Positions 24,330 to 35,742 of a DNA stretch of 64,000 bases are shown one piece after another. The position numbers and the translations under genes were made by a program. Source of the stretch: Pilaira anomala (Eukaryota > Mucoromycota > Mucoromycetes > Mucorales > Mucoraceae); assembly GCA_025716855.1 (NCBI GenBank), contig JAIXMQ010000004.1, forward strand, positions 762,504 through 826,503. The letters are read 5' to 3'. The notes under the pieces are model-generated. The model did no database searches and was not told the origin of the DNA. It saw nothing but the letters and a program-made list of their open reading frames with translations. Position 1 is the stretch's first letter. Each line of letters begins with the position of its first letter.

Positions 24330-25074
24330 CAAATTAAAACTTACAAAGCTAAATACGGTAAATATCAAAAACTAATTAGAATTTAATATGATTACTAAAA
24401 GCCTTATACCATAGAAATATAACATAACAGAAACGTCATTATAAAACTTACAAGCTATAAATCACAATATAAACACAATCACTATAAATAAATAAATAAA
24501 TAAAATCCCAATAATTTTTTTTATTTTTTATCATTTTAAAATAAACCCTTGCCACATACAACGTCTTTAACTGTTTTACTTATTCTGATAGTTTTACATA
24601 CGCCGCCTCACTACAAATACTGATTGAACGAGAAAAAAAAACGGATACGTTATATAAAACAACCTTCATGTTTGAAAAAAAAAGGATTGAGCTTAAGCCA
24701 TAGGAAGTTATGGCTCATCATTATCATCTTTAATTGAAAGAGCTCTTCTAAAGTAAAATAATAATCATCTTTTTATGTCTTGAATATCCTGATGAGTTGT
24801 GTTTGAATAAGAACCATCTTTTTTATGGGTTTAAATGAATCTATACCCAATTCCTTCTCTTCTTTTGAATATAAACGTTCTACTCTTTCGAATTGACCAT
24901 ATATAATTGTGGATCACATCTACTCGATTGGATAACAACGTACATAACTCTTGACTAAAGAGCACCTTGTAATTATTTATATGGTTGTTGTTATTAGTCT
25001 GGATTCCGTTGTTACAGATTTCATTGGTAAATCCACATACTTTTAAATTGACAAGAACTATTTTTTTATCATAG
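24330..25074. other. Spacer
   Basis: AT-rich and gene-free as far as I can see. It contains a short inverted repeat around AAGCCATAGGAAGTTATGGCT at about 24694-24714. Confidence 0.4.
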
Positions 25075-25143
25075 CAACGAGATAAATGTAAGAAATTTAT
25101 TTATGTAGTTTAATATGTGAGAGACTTTGAATTAGTTTAATTT

Positions 25144-25191
<48 letters not shown>

Positions 25192-25566
25192 TATATATAT
25201 ATATATATACATAGAAAAGGTATGCAGTGGTGATTTTAAATGAATTCAAGATGGATATGTAGTGTAGGGAAACTGAACTGATGTGTACAAGTGTTTACAG
25301 AACGGATAATTGTAGCAAATACTTGACCAGGATTGAAAGGTACTTTAGAGAAGATAAACCACCAGTTATGTCTGTGTAAGAATAGAGCCAAATATGAATT
25401 GACATGTAATTTTGATATGAAGGCCTCGAGTTTGGGAATTAAAAAAGTATAAAAGCTTGAAATTACTTTATCTCAGACGAGTGAATGAAGAGAGATGTGT
25501 AGAAGATGCTTTCCGGATTAGTTAGAGCAGTTATAGTGGTTTTGTTTGATTTTTTGATTTTTGATT

Positions 25567-25639
<73 letters not shown>

Positions 25640-26594
25640 TTGACTTTTGACTTTTGACTTTTTGATTATTTTATCTTGTTTTGTTTTCTGTTAAGAGCAA
25701 GGATTATTTCAAGACATATATATAAGACTAGTAGTCAAGACCATGTTGCCAGATTAAAAAGAGAAAGAGATTACATATCAAATAGTAACCATCACAGCCA
25801 ACAAAAGTGACGTTTGACGGATACATCATGATGAGCAAAAAAGATAGATAAATACCTTTGTAAAATTAAAAAGCCATTTCCCAGCTATCTCCTCCCAACG
25901 AAACGAAGCCACCTCAGATGGATGGAACATCTCTACTAATGGCACTACTATCCCGACTACGGTGCCCATATTGTACTGCGAGTCAGTTAAGAAGCAAGTC
26001 AGCAAATAATGGAATCGGTTATTCGTGGTCAAAAGCTGTTTTCGATAGCCAGTACTGAATCTTTCAATTAAACTATACGTATAGACTATACTAACATTTC
26101 ACACACCAAACAGTATCAACCAGACGAAGATCTCTTTACACGTAAAATATAGAGTCATCTTGAATCAGACATTCTCCCCATGGCAACAACCGTTGTATTA
26201 GACCAACTAAGCAATATCAAGACAAAAGCTTAGCAACCAAGGAAGAAATAGTCATTTTATACGCAAGGACTTGAAGTAAAATAAGTGTAGAATCATTCTT
26301 AAGAACACGTGGGAATATATTAGACAGTTAGCTACTTTCTCCCGTAATAAAGTTATATGTCTTACCACTAATATTATTTATTATGCACATTTCAAAGTTG
26401 TTCATTTCTTAATACAATATCCTGTATGTCATCAAAGAGATAGTTTTAAAGAATATGTATGTTTTATTTGAAGAAAAAAAGGAAAAAAAAAAAAGGTAGA
26501 AAGAAATAGAAAAAAAAGGTGCTAAAATAAACCTGTTTGCGGTCATGTGATGGCGCCAAAAAATTGTTGGGATTTAAAATATGCATAAATCTGT
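25075..26594. repeat. Dispersed repeat, copy A (about 1.5 kb)
   Basis: Direct-orientation copy of the sequence at 62338-63802. Shared blocks include GTATGCAGTGGTGATT, GAAGGCCTC(G/A)AGTTTGG, a GA(T)n microsatellite, a nearly identical core at about 25862-26140 versus 63087-63360, and the terminal GTTTGCGGTCATGTG. The minus strand of the core contains a 68-codon frame with the peptide GTVVGIVVPLVEMFHPSEVA, kept in both copies. Copy A carries a 43-T run (25146-25188, followed by TA repeats) and a 68-T run (25569-25636) where copy B is much shorter. It is probably a transposable element or its non-autonomous derivative; the class is not determined. Confidence 0.85.
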
Positions 26595-27587
26595 GTCTCT
26601 TTCTTAACACCAAACATCAATACAAGTGACAAAAAAAAAACATGTCTTTTTACAAAAAAATATCGCCTTTATCAGCTAAGGAAGCAAGCTACATATCTGA
26701 ATTTTTATTATTTTTACTTTTTGGGCAATCCGACGAAAGGTAGAAGCATATTCACATGCTGCTTCACAATTACTAAAATGAGTACATGATACATTTAGCG
26801 GGTATGATTACAACTGGTAACTAATTACTACATAAAAATCTTTTTTTATTAAGGTAGGCTTGCTTGTTGACTGAGTAAGGTATCTTCTTTTGATAACTAT
26901 TAACTCAGATAATGGAGACTGTTCTTTATCAATTCATGAGAGTATATACATATATATATATATACGGACTCAGCCTTTACTTTATTATCTGTTTCCAGGT
27001 AAAAATAGAAACAAACCAACAAAAGCAAAATAGTGTCCTTAATTTTTAATTATTTGAAATATTTTGTATTTTGATCCAGAAGAGATAACTAATCCAATTG
27101 AGAGACCTGCTAACCAATAAGATTATCAGAAACTTTAATTTCGACATCACGGGACTAAAAACTTTATATAAATACCTGAGCCTTTTTTCATGTTTTAAAA
27201 CACATTTATTTGACCTTGACCTAAAAAATTAAAAATTTCTTCAAATCATTGAAATTTAACTTTAAAGCGCTTCTATAATTTTCAAAACATACAAACTTGA
27301 TGAAATATGAAACTTTTTTCTATGTAAAAAGAAAAAAAGGCTAAATACTTTATTCAGGGGACTTATAAAAGAACATCAGTATTAAAGAGCATCATTGTTA
27401 TTAAGGGTAATGTAATAATTTAAGGTAAAATTAGGTGTAACAGCGGATTTTATAAAATGCTGTGCTTATTTTTTTATATCCGGTTAAATTTAAAGCAAGC
27501 CGTCAATTTTTATATCACCAAGCACTAAGGAGGAATTTTGGCTATTTGTTTCCATCAGCCTTTTCTTTTAATTGCCAGACATGTACT
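26595..27587. other. Spacer containing outer repeat homology at 27043-27134
   Basis: No gene. About 90 bp at 27043-27134 (TTTGAAATATTTTGTA, AAGAGATAACTAATCCA, GCTAACCAATAAGATTAT) matches 63892-64000. The repeat unit is therefore longer than the core, and this copy has about 350 bp more between the two homologous blocks. Confidence 0.55.
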
Positions 27588-28833
27588 CTATCGTGTGGTT
27601 GTGTTGCGTATGCTGCAATTTCCGTATCGCAGAACATTCACAATGTTCTGGTATCCCTGCTGTATGTCTCCAAATCGGAAGCTTTTATGATACATTGGCT
27701 GCTGGTAAATAGTAACCGGTTGTAAAAGCTGATCAGGCAATTCTGATACGACCAAAGTATATGGTTTAACGTTTTGTATTTCGTTAGATATACCAATTTC
27801 TTCTTCTAGTAAACTCGCAAGAATAGGTTGAAGTTGTCTGTTTTCGGTGAAACACATCACATTAAATGCATATTCTATGTTATTATACAGTCCAAAATGC
27901 TCCTTGTTTACCAATGATGTTGATACAACAGAGGCCATATCTCGTAGAAATGGTTTAAATAAAATATTTATGATATCTCTAACTGATAAAGACACTACAC
28001 AATTACATGTCCTACCTGACTTTATTGTTTCTTTATCATCGAGTTGTAGGACGTTGTTTTTTTTTCAATATCTATATAATAAGAGGATAGAGTTATTATT
28101 TTAAACAATATATATAACAATAGATATTTAAAGCCCACCTTTTCAAATTTGAATTCTCTAAAGTTTGTTGTAAAACATTAATGTTTCCCTGCGAAATAGG
28201 TATTTGCCATTTTCATTATGATCTTGACACACTTGAATCGCACTAGTATTTTTAGCTAGATTATTCCACATACTATTGCACAACGAATTATATATGTATT
28301 GAGTGGAAATGATTTCATCTTCTAAAGTAATAGCTTCCTGCACTTCATCTTCAGTGACCATTTGGTTTAAGGTGAGCTGCACATAATATTCATATAACGG
28401 AGCTAATAGGGCGCAAGATTTGATTGAAAAGTCCAGCTTGTACTGTTCCTGTATAGCCGACAACAACCTTTCACCTTGCATCTCAATCCTTAACTTGCTA
28501 TAATTATCACACATCCCTACCCAACTGCTTTTATATACAATATTTTTTGAATCATCTTTGGTGCCTATACTAGACTCCAGTAATTTCTTTTCAATCGAGA
28601 GTAAAATTCCAATATTTATTTTCTTCGTTGGATTTTTTTGTTGCTGATTCGAGTGGTCCATTGACTATTACTAGCTCATTCATATAAGTGGAATAAACCA
28701 ACATAAAAGCCTCAATGTATCTTGTTTGTTGAGTCGATACTAATTTCTCATTGCTTAAATGGATATTTTCTAGTATTTCTTCAAATTGAATTAACAGGTT
28801 TTTTGTTTTCCGAGAGTAGTAGCATCCAGGCAT
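27588..28833 (-). pseudogene. Truncated, frameshifted paralogue of the Hsp70-like gene
   Basis: Collinear with the C-terminal half of the gene at 8976-12794. QQTRYIEAFMLVYSTYMNEL matches QQKQYIKLFILMYLAYIKEI, YVQLTLNQMVTEDEVQE matches YVQLTLNQVVTDLDLKE, and LSVRDIINILFKPFL matches LSVRDIIDISFQPVF. The N-terminal ATPase-like half is missing upstream of 28833. A frameshift near 28640 separates the first two segments, and the last segment (27995 down) follows an intron-like gap. A GGTAAG donor remains just upstream at about 28844. It appears to be a decayed duplicate, 16 kb from its relative and in the same orientation. Confidence 0.72.
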
Positions 28834-28919
28834 GTAGTTACTTACCAGTAACCAACCTTATCAGATATATGCATCATCTCTAAAATTAACCTACATTTAT
28901 CATTCCATCTTCCCCATTT

Positions 28920-28956
<37 letters not shown>

Positions 28957-29732
28957 AAGCTATTTTCATTTGTGTTTGACCGTAGAAGAAAATGCTTGGA
29001 TACAAGAGCTGGAAATATAGTGCTCTTTGACGTGAATACAGCAAGAAGAAGGTATATATATATATTACGAAAACGGAATCTGGTTTTAACATCTAGTTAT
29101 TAGTCGTACTAAAAACGCTTGGTTTGTTGGTACTGTACAGTGCTACTTGATAAATTTAACTACCCAATAAAAAAGTATTTCTCATAGTTCTCAATAAAGC
29201 GATTTGATACTTGGTCGTGTAAAACATGCATGGAATATACCTTTATCATCATTATATCATCTTTACTTTAAACCCTTGCTCTACCTTTGTCAAATTGAAA
29301 AAATCACTAAAGAGAATGATTTTAACACAATGCAAAAACTGGTTTTATGTCACTTTAGAAATGGTACATATAGTCAAACTCATAAACATGCATAACTATT
29401 TTAACACTTGCACTGCTACAAAAAAAATTTTTTTTTTTCTCTCTCTTTCATTTATAACTTTTCTTCAAATACTAGTATCTCGTTAGGAAGGGGATATTGT
29501 TACAGTTAAATTTAAGTATGCTGTGTACCACATTAATTTGGATATAAAATCATTCCAAAAAATACAAATCAATAAAGATCATATATTTACTGCTCTGTAT
29601 TAATTATTATACGTCCAGTCTATGTATTAAAATAACTCTGACACTAAACGCATACATTAGACGCTGACAATTGTCACTATTTTCGTTACACAATTCGTCG
29701 TACAAAAAAAATATAAAAATGCAAAAGGAAAC
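28834..29732. other. Spacer with 35-T run
   Basis: AT-rich, with a homopolymer of about 35 T at 28921-28955. Small ORFs at 29204-29486 have no recognised features. Confidence 0.4.
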
Positions 29733-29805
29733 GCTCCCGGGTGGGCTTGAACCACCAACCTCCTGATTAACAGTCAGACGCGCTAGCCAATTGCGCCACG
29801 GAAGC
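29733..29805 (-). tRNA. tRNA-Asn (anticodon GTT)
   Basis: 73-nt cloverleaf on the minus strand. Acceptor GCTTCCG pairs with CGGGAGC, allowing wobble. The anticodon arm is TCTGA-CTGTTAA-TCAGG with anticodon GTT, and the T-arm has the GGTTCAAGCCC B-box. There is no intron and CCA is not encoded, as expected in eukaryotes. A TATA-like stretch lies 12-30 bp upstream, and a paired CACGTG element 56-72 bp upstream. Confidence 0.96.
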
Positions 29806-29860
29806 TGCTTATTTTCTTATTATTTTTATATAATATAACATACATGTTTACAAATTATAT

Positions 29861-29877
29861 CACGTGATATTCACGTG
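29861..29877 (-). promoter_or_regulatory. Paired CACGTG upstream element of tRNA-Asn
   Basis: CACGTG at 29861-29866 and 29872-29877, start-to-start 11 bp (one helical turn), 56-72 bp upstream of the tRNA 5' end. On the transcribed strand the sequence CACGTGAATATCACGTGATA closely matches the one upstream of tRNA-Arg at the same spacing. Confidence 0.6.
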
Positions 29878-30870
29878 GGTAGACGTCCCTTATTGGCTAA
29901 TTGCTTGAAATGAGTAAAGTAAAGATATAATAAATAAGTAAATAATTAAACCAAAAACTGACTGATTTATTAAAGATATAAAAAGAGGTCCTTTTTATAT
30001 CTATTTAAAAGCAGTACAAATATTAAGTATTAATAATATAAAATAACTATGTGAATAATTTACAAGAATCATATTTTAAAGATTAATAATAATATCATGT
30101 AACGCCATTTCTGATTCAAAGCTTGAAGGATTAGACCGTAAAATCAAAGAGCTAACAATTTTCTTTAATTTTAAAATAAATAAATATCAAAAAATTACGA
30201 GTTTATTATATCACATGATTATCACGGGTATTTTGCATCTATCTTCAGTTTAAATGATAAGTTTATTATTATAGTAGTAAAAACTACAAGAAAATGAATA
30301 GAATGGCTATAAATAGCACTGTCTATTTTCCGATAACTATAAGAGTTAAAGATACTAAAAAAAATCCAAAGAGAAACGCTTACAGGACAAAAAAAGGTTA
30401 TGAGAGAGCAGAGAGAAAGCAGCAGATTTACTAAGTAGGTTTGATGAAGGAGACTTGCTTGACCAACAGATATTTACTTACCACCGAGGGGCGCGCCTTC
30501 AAGACTTATGCCTACGTTTTAATCTGAGGTGGAGACCAAGAAGAACCAGGAGACCGGTCTTCGTGCATTTATCTTCAAACCCATTGTCATAAGTTTCGAC
30601 TAAGTGCTGTGGTTTGGCACAATGCATATTTACAAAAAAAAAAAAAAAAAAAAAAATCGACGCAAAGTCATTTTAGCGAATACATAAATACCACATTTGA
30701 ATTCGAAAATTAAAATTTCAAAGCGAATCATATATATTTTTATTATTATTATTTTACGAGGCATGAAAAAAAAAATTTACAGAAAAAATAATTCTTACAA
30801 ACTGTTCAAGAGCTTTTATGTGGGGAATCTATAATACGGGGTCCAATTGATTTGGGGGGTTTTTTTTTCT
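29878..30870. other. Spacer with decayed CACGTG pair and a GC-richer patch
   Basis: CACATG at 30212-30217 and CACGGG at 30222-30227 resemble a decayed copy of the tRNA upstream element, flanked by the same TATATCAC start. The sequence 57 bp away (30090-30155) is only vaguely tRNA-like. A patch at about 30478-30620 is clearly richer in G+C (GAGGGGCGCGCC, GAGACCGGTC) than its surroundings, with no recognised gene or RNA. Confidence 0.4.
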
Positions 30871-33800
30871 TTACTTGCGCTTCTTTTGAGACTTCTTTCC
30901 CTTTCGTGCAACAGTTGTAGGTTCACCATTAATATATTGTAAAACTTGATCAATGGGAAGTTCGCCACGAGGGACTTCAGGTACAGCAGCAGAAGCAGCA
31001 GGTCCAGCAGCAGCCATAGGTGTTGTCTTTGTAGCACCTGCAGCATTTCTAGCTTGTTCTTCACGGGCTTGTTGTGCAACAGCTACAGCATTTTGTGTTA
31101 ATTCTTTTAACCATAAATCACTATCCTTGGTACGAGGATCTTCAGGACCAAGCTAAATATTTATACGTATTAAAAACTGTTCTCTCTCTTTCATGTATCT
31201 ATTACTTTTACCTTTTCGTTGAATACATCAAAAGCAATTCTTTCAGCAGCTAAAGCCTTGGGGAAGCTACCTTCAAGAGTATAAGCCTTGGCAAGGACAT
31301 GATATCCTGTAGCAGTGAGAACATGTTCTTTACCCAAGATAGATTCTTGAGTAGCGCAAGCTCTTTCAAAGAACTTGGTACTAGTCTTATAATCACGAAG
31401 AGATTGAAGCATGACACCTGCATTGTTCTAAAATTTGTTTCGAAAAATTAATATCTCGTTTTTATTTCTGACGCTCGAAAAACTTACATCAGCAGTAGCA
31501 GAATCAGGGTGACCAGGACCAAAGAGGAGATCCCAGTAGTATAATGCGTGTTGGATATAACGAAGAGCAAGCTTGGTACGACCAGCAGCATGTTCAAACA
31601 AACCAAGGTTCAACTAAAAATCAAGTAAAAAAAAAAAAAAAAAAAAAAATAAGTGACAATTTCAACAATAAAATCCAAAAAAAAAAACTTACATAATGAT
31701 GAATAGTTTCAGGGTGATCAATACCGCAAGTTCTTTCAGCAGAAATAACAGCCTTACGTTGAAGATCTAAAGAGGACTCGCGGTCTTCACTATGGTGATA
31801 GAGCATAGCCAAAGTAGCATAACACTTGCTAGTTTCAGGATGCAAGAAACCGTAGGTTTGTTCATGTAAAGCCAAAGACTCAAGTAAGAGTTCCAAACCC
31901 AATTGCTTATGACCTTGAGCAATACTCATCTTACCAGCCTCGAATGTCTCTTCAGCAAAGACACTACGAGAAGAAGCTTGCTTAACAGTAGGCATTAAGT
32001 TGAAGATATCTTCAGGAATAAAAGTAGTCATACGTCTAGCAGGACGCTTGGAGGTCTCAACTTGCTTCTTGGATTTCTTACCGCGAGCATGACTTTGTTC
32101 TTGCTTCTTACGGTCTTTAGCAGCTTGGTGTGCTGCATCTTCAGCAGCAAAAGCAGTACGCTCTTCTTCAGTGTAAGGTTCAGTACGATAATCTCTAGCG
32201 TTGACTTGAACACCAGTACGAAGACAAAGTTCACGAAGGGTAGGAATGAAGTTAAGTTGATCAACTGCATCTTCTTGAAGCTTGTAGCGGAAACGAAGCA
32301 AGACTTGTTGAGCGATCAAGGACTTTAAGACAGTAGGAGTCAATTGAGCCCATTCAAAATCATTACGGTTAGAACCTTCAGGTAAGACGGGCGTAGGCTT
32401 GGGGTTGAAACGAGCACCGAGCAAACAGTTCAAGAAATGAGAGATACAGAGGCTGGTCTCATCAGGAGTACAGTGAACAAGATACTTGCGAAGAAGACGC
32501 TTACATACACGAATAATCATTTCTTGTACGGCAAGTTTTTGAATGTGTTCAATACGCTTATCTTTACTGATAGATATCAATTCAGCGAGCTTACCGAGGT
32601 AGCGCATATTGATACCACGACGATGTAAAGCCTTGGTAAGCGCATCACCATCTAAGGGTGAAATAGAATAAGAAGCAAAATCAAGTACGATACTAGGAAT
32701 GACTTCTTCAGATAAAAATTTAGAGGCTTCACGAATAACTTGTTCTTGTTGCTTGGTTTCTTCAGAAGCAGGTTGCTTAGCAGAGGTGAAAACATCAGGA
32801 TTGAAAGTAAGCTTGAATTCATTAACATCAATTTTGATATCATCTTCCTCTTCTTCCTCAGTCTTGGCAACATCCTTTTCCTTAGTCTTCTCTTCAGTCT
32901 TCTCTTCAGTCTTCTCGGTCTTTTCAGCACCTTCAATGACGGCAGGCTTGGAGGCTTCCTTTTCCTTCTTGTATTGATCAGTCTTGGCCTTAACCCATTG
33001 TCTGAACTTATGTTCCCAGAATAAACTCATCAATTCAGGTCTCAATAAAACCATCTTGTGAGGATAAGCAGGCTTACCATCCTTTTCAACACATTCGTTT
33101 TCCAAAAATTCAATATCGACAGGGTTCAATCTATAAAGATCTAACATATAACGACGACCATCGGCACCGAGCAAACCCTTAGTCTCTTGAGAGGTATAAA
33201 GTTTGACTTCAGCACCAGATTCATCAATCACAGTGTGTTCAGCTAAATGAAGAGACTTAGAAATATCTTCACCAATAGTTTGATGGAAGGTAGGATCTGA
33301 AGAGATTTGGACACCATTATCAACGGAACCATAAACAATGGAGTTTTCATCTTGACGACGGAAGATACCAGGTACGATGCTTTGAGCAACAATACGAACA
33401 CCCTTGTAATCCACAATGACACTAGCTAAAGTGTAAAGACCATCGGCATCAATACTGTTCAAAATCTTGACACCTTCCAAATCTTTACCAGTAGCAACAT
33501 GAGCTGCTTCATCTGCACCAAGTGCTTCAAAGGTACCACGACCATCATTACCCTTACTGAAAAAGATATTGTTGTATACATACATATGTGATTCTTCTAC
33601 TTCAAGAGGGTTTAAAGGAAGAACGGAACCGTTGACAACAGCCATAGCACCACGTACAGCAGCTTCAGTGAATTCGGCTTGGACTTTAGTGATCAAACGT
33701 TCACGCAAAACACGTTCTTGTAAGACACTCTTGGGTAACTCACGATGAGATTGTAATTCATCGTTCCAGTCACGAAGTGACTCAACAGCATCAGCACCAG

Positions 33801-35082
33801 AGTTCAAGTAAGTCTCACAAGGTCTAGAGGGATCAAAAGTAACTTCAGGGTTTTCAACAGCCCAAGGGTGACTAGGGTAATAAGTATTGACAGGAAGTAC
33901 TTCAAGCATATGGTGACGGGTGATGAAATCCTGTAATTCTAAAAATCTAGTCTTGAACAAGGGAGAGACCTTTTGTAAAAGAGTGATAATAGAATGTGCA
34001 GAAGCACGCTTGGTAGAACTAGGAGAAGGATCGAACTTGTTGTTGGAAGAGCTATTGACAAAGAAACCCTTGGTAGAGGCAGTAATATGAAGAATTTCTC
34101 CTTCTAATGTAGTAACGGCTAAATATAAAAGATCGCCCTTTAACTTTTGTCTGTGGGGGACAGGGTTCCAGCCAGAAAGGGTCAAACTCTTGATACATTC
34201 AGGTGCGATTCTCTTGAATTCAGCTGGAATCAACTTAGAAAGCTTAGAACGCTCATTGATGTCAAGGTTAGTGAACACATGCTCGGGAACTGGTTCATCA
34301 GAAAATAATTCTTCCATCTTTTTATCGGCATCGTTAACAATGGGCTCATCTAGATCCACGAAAAAAATAAAAGAAAAATTAAGATCAAAATTCACTTGTT
34401 TTTTTTTACACACACACACACACACTTTTGTCATAGCTTACCAATTTCACCAGTGATAGCAGTCAATAAAGAAATTGCAGGATCAATACCAACAGTAGAA
34501 GGGTTGGGTTTATAAGGACCACCTAATAAATCACGAAGACGACTGATGTGAAGTCTGACATCACGCTCAGTATAGGTATCTAAGTAACACACACACACAC
34601 ACACATTAACACATATTTTGACATATGGTAATCAATCATAAATGAACAAACCTTCAACCATTACAAGCTCACTTTCAGGTGTAATACCTTCAATCTCGCC
34701 CAATTCCAAATAATCATTGACTCTCTTACCATTATACGATAAATAAAAACAAGAATTAGCACAAGTATCAGGAGATTCCATGATAGATTGTTTGATATCA
34801 AGAATTGTTTCACGAGGACTGGTCTAAATTACATTTATAAGACATTAAAAACCACGTAAATACATGCAACAAAAAAAAAAAAAAACTTACAATAATCTTG
34901 ATATCATCCAAGTTACCAGGTAGCTTTACAGTTAATTGGTAAGTCTCTTCAACAGCTAAGAACGAAGGGTTAGTTTTTTTTTTAATAGTATATTTTTCCG
35001 AGTTTTCGTATTTACCTTCTTCAGGGACTTGTTCTTGGACATTGCCTGTCAATTGTTGTTCCTTTTCTTGTACTTCGGCCAT
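30871..35082 (-). CDS. CLU1: Clustered mitochondria protein Clu1/Tif31 (eIF3-associated)
   Basis: Large multi-exon gene. The N-terminus (MAEVQEKEQQ) precedes the CLU-N domain (YQLTVKLPGNLDDIKI). The long exon 31690-34370 holds the CLU domain (NDELQSHRELPKSVLQERVL, VYNNIFFSKGNDGRGTFEAL, YTLASVIVDYKGVRIVAQSI, ENSIVYGSVDNG, YMLDLYRLNPVD), a K/E-rich insert, the eIF3-p135 region and the start of TPR repeats (HPETSKCYATLAMLYHH). Small exons continue the tetratricopeptide repeats. The last exon ends in the basic tail KGKKSQKKRK with TAA at 30871. Known members bind mRNAs for mitochondrial proteins and are needed for proper mitochondrial distribution; the yeast protein copurifies with eIF3. Several introns contain poly(A/T) and CA repeats. 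Very sure. Confidence 0.95.
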
Positions 35083-35692
35083 GACTAATGCATATTAACA
35101 TTCACAAATACTTTATATAAATACCAAAAAAAAAAAGAGTTACTTACTATATTTCAGTAACTACAAGATATTACTTTCTATGAGACAGTTTAAAAAGAAA
35201 AAAAGAAAAAGTGAATTTTCAATATTTCATAAAAACTAGGGGTTCATTTAAAAGAAACGAAACGGAGTTTTGATCTACTCTGTTTGAAAAAAAAAAGATG
35301 TGACAAGAAGCTTTTATTTATTTACTTTTTTATCGTACTTGTCATACTAAAGAGAGAAAAAAATAGCAGAGACTATATTAATGGAGATAAAGATTAAATA
35401 TTTATGGTTACGTTAACTTTTTTTAACGTTTTTGACAATTGATAAAAACGTGGAGTAAGAAAAAAAGTTTAAATTTAACCAGGCATCCCAGGTTAGAACC
35501 TCTTGGAAAGGTTTTTACCCTGGCTGAGATCAACTCCGATACCAATGCAACAAAAATTAGGTTTTGTTCCCAGGCTCATTTCACATAAATGTTAAAATAA
35601 AGTAAAAAATATTTTTTATAAAGGAAGGGAAAAAAAGGAAAGGAATGAGTAAGTTAGTACAGGACCTACAAGAGATTTTATGCTGTACTAAC
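35083..35692. other. Spacer with hairpin-forming block
   Basis: Upstream of CLU1 and downstream of the JmjC gene. A GC-richer block at 35478-35580 contains CCAGG/CCTGG arms and an AACAAAA...TTTTGTT inverted repeat; no known RNA family is recognised. Confidence 0.35.
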
Positions 35693-35708
35693 TTAAGAGA
35701 TGATGATG

Positions 35709-35742
<34 letters not shown>

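Noticed and set aside
26301..26316. Single CACGTG in repeat copies A and B (AAGAACACGTGGGAATAT)
   Set aside because: It is a lone box without the 11-bp partner and is simply part of the repeated sequence, so it was not counted with the tRNA elements.
32028..33024. Frames of 80-94 codons on both strands inside CLU1
   Set aside because: All lie within the continuous CLU1 coding exon and are shadows of its K/E-rich region.
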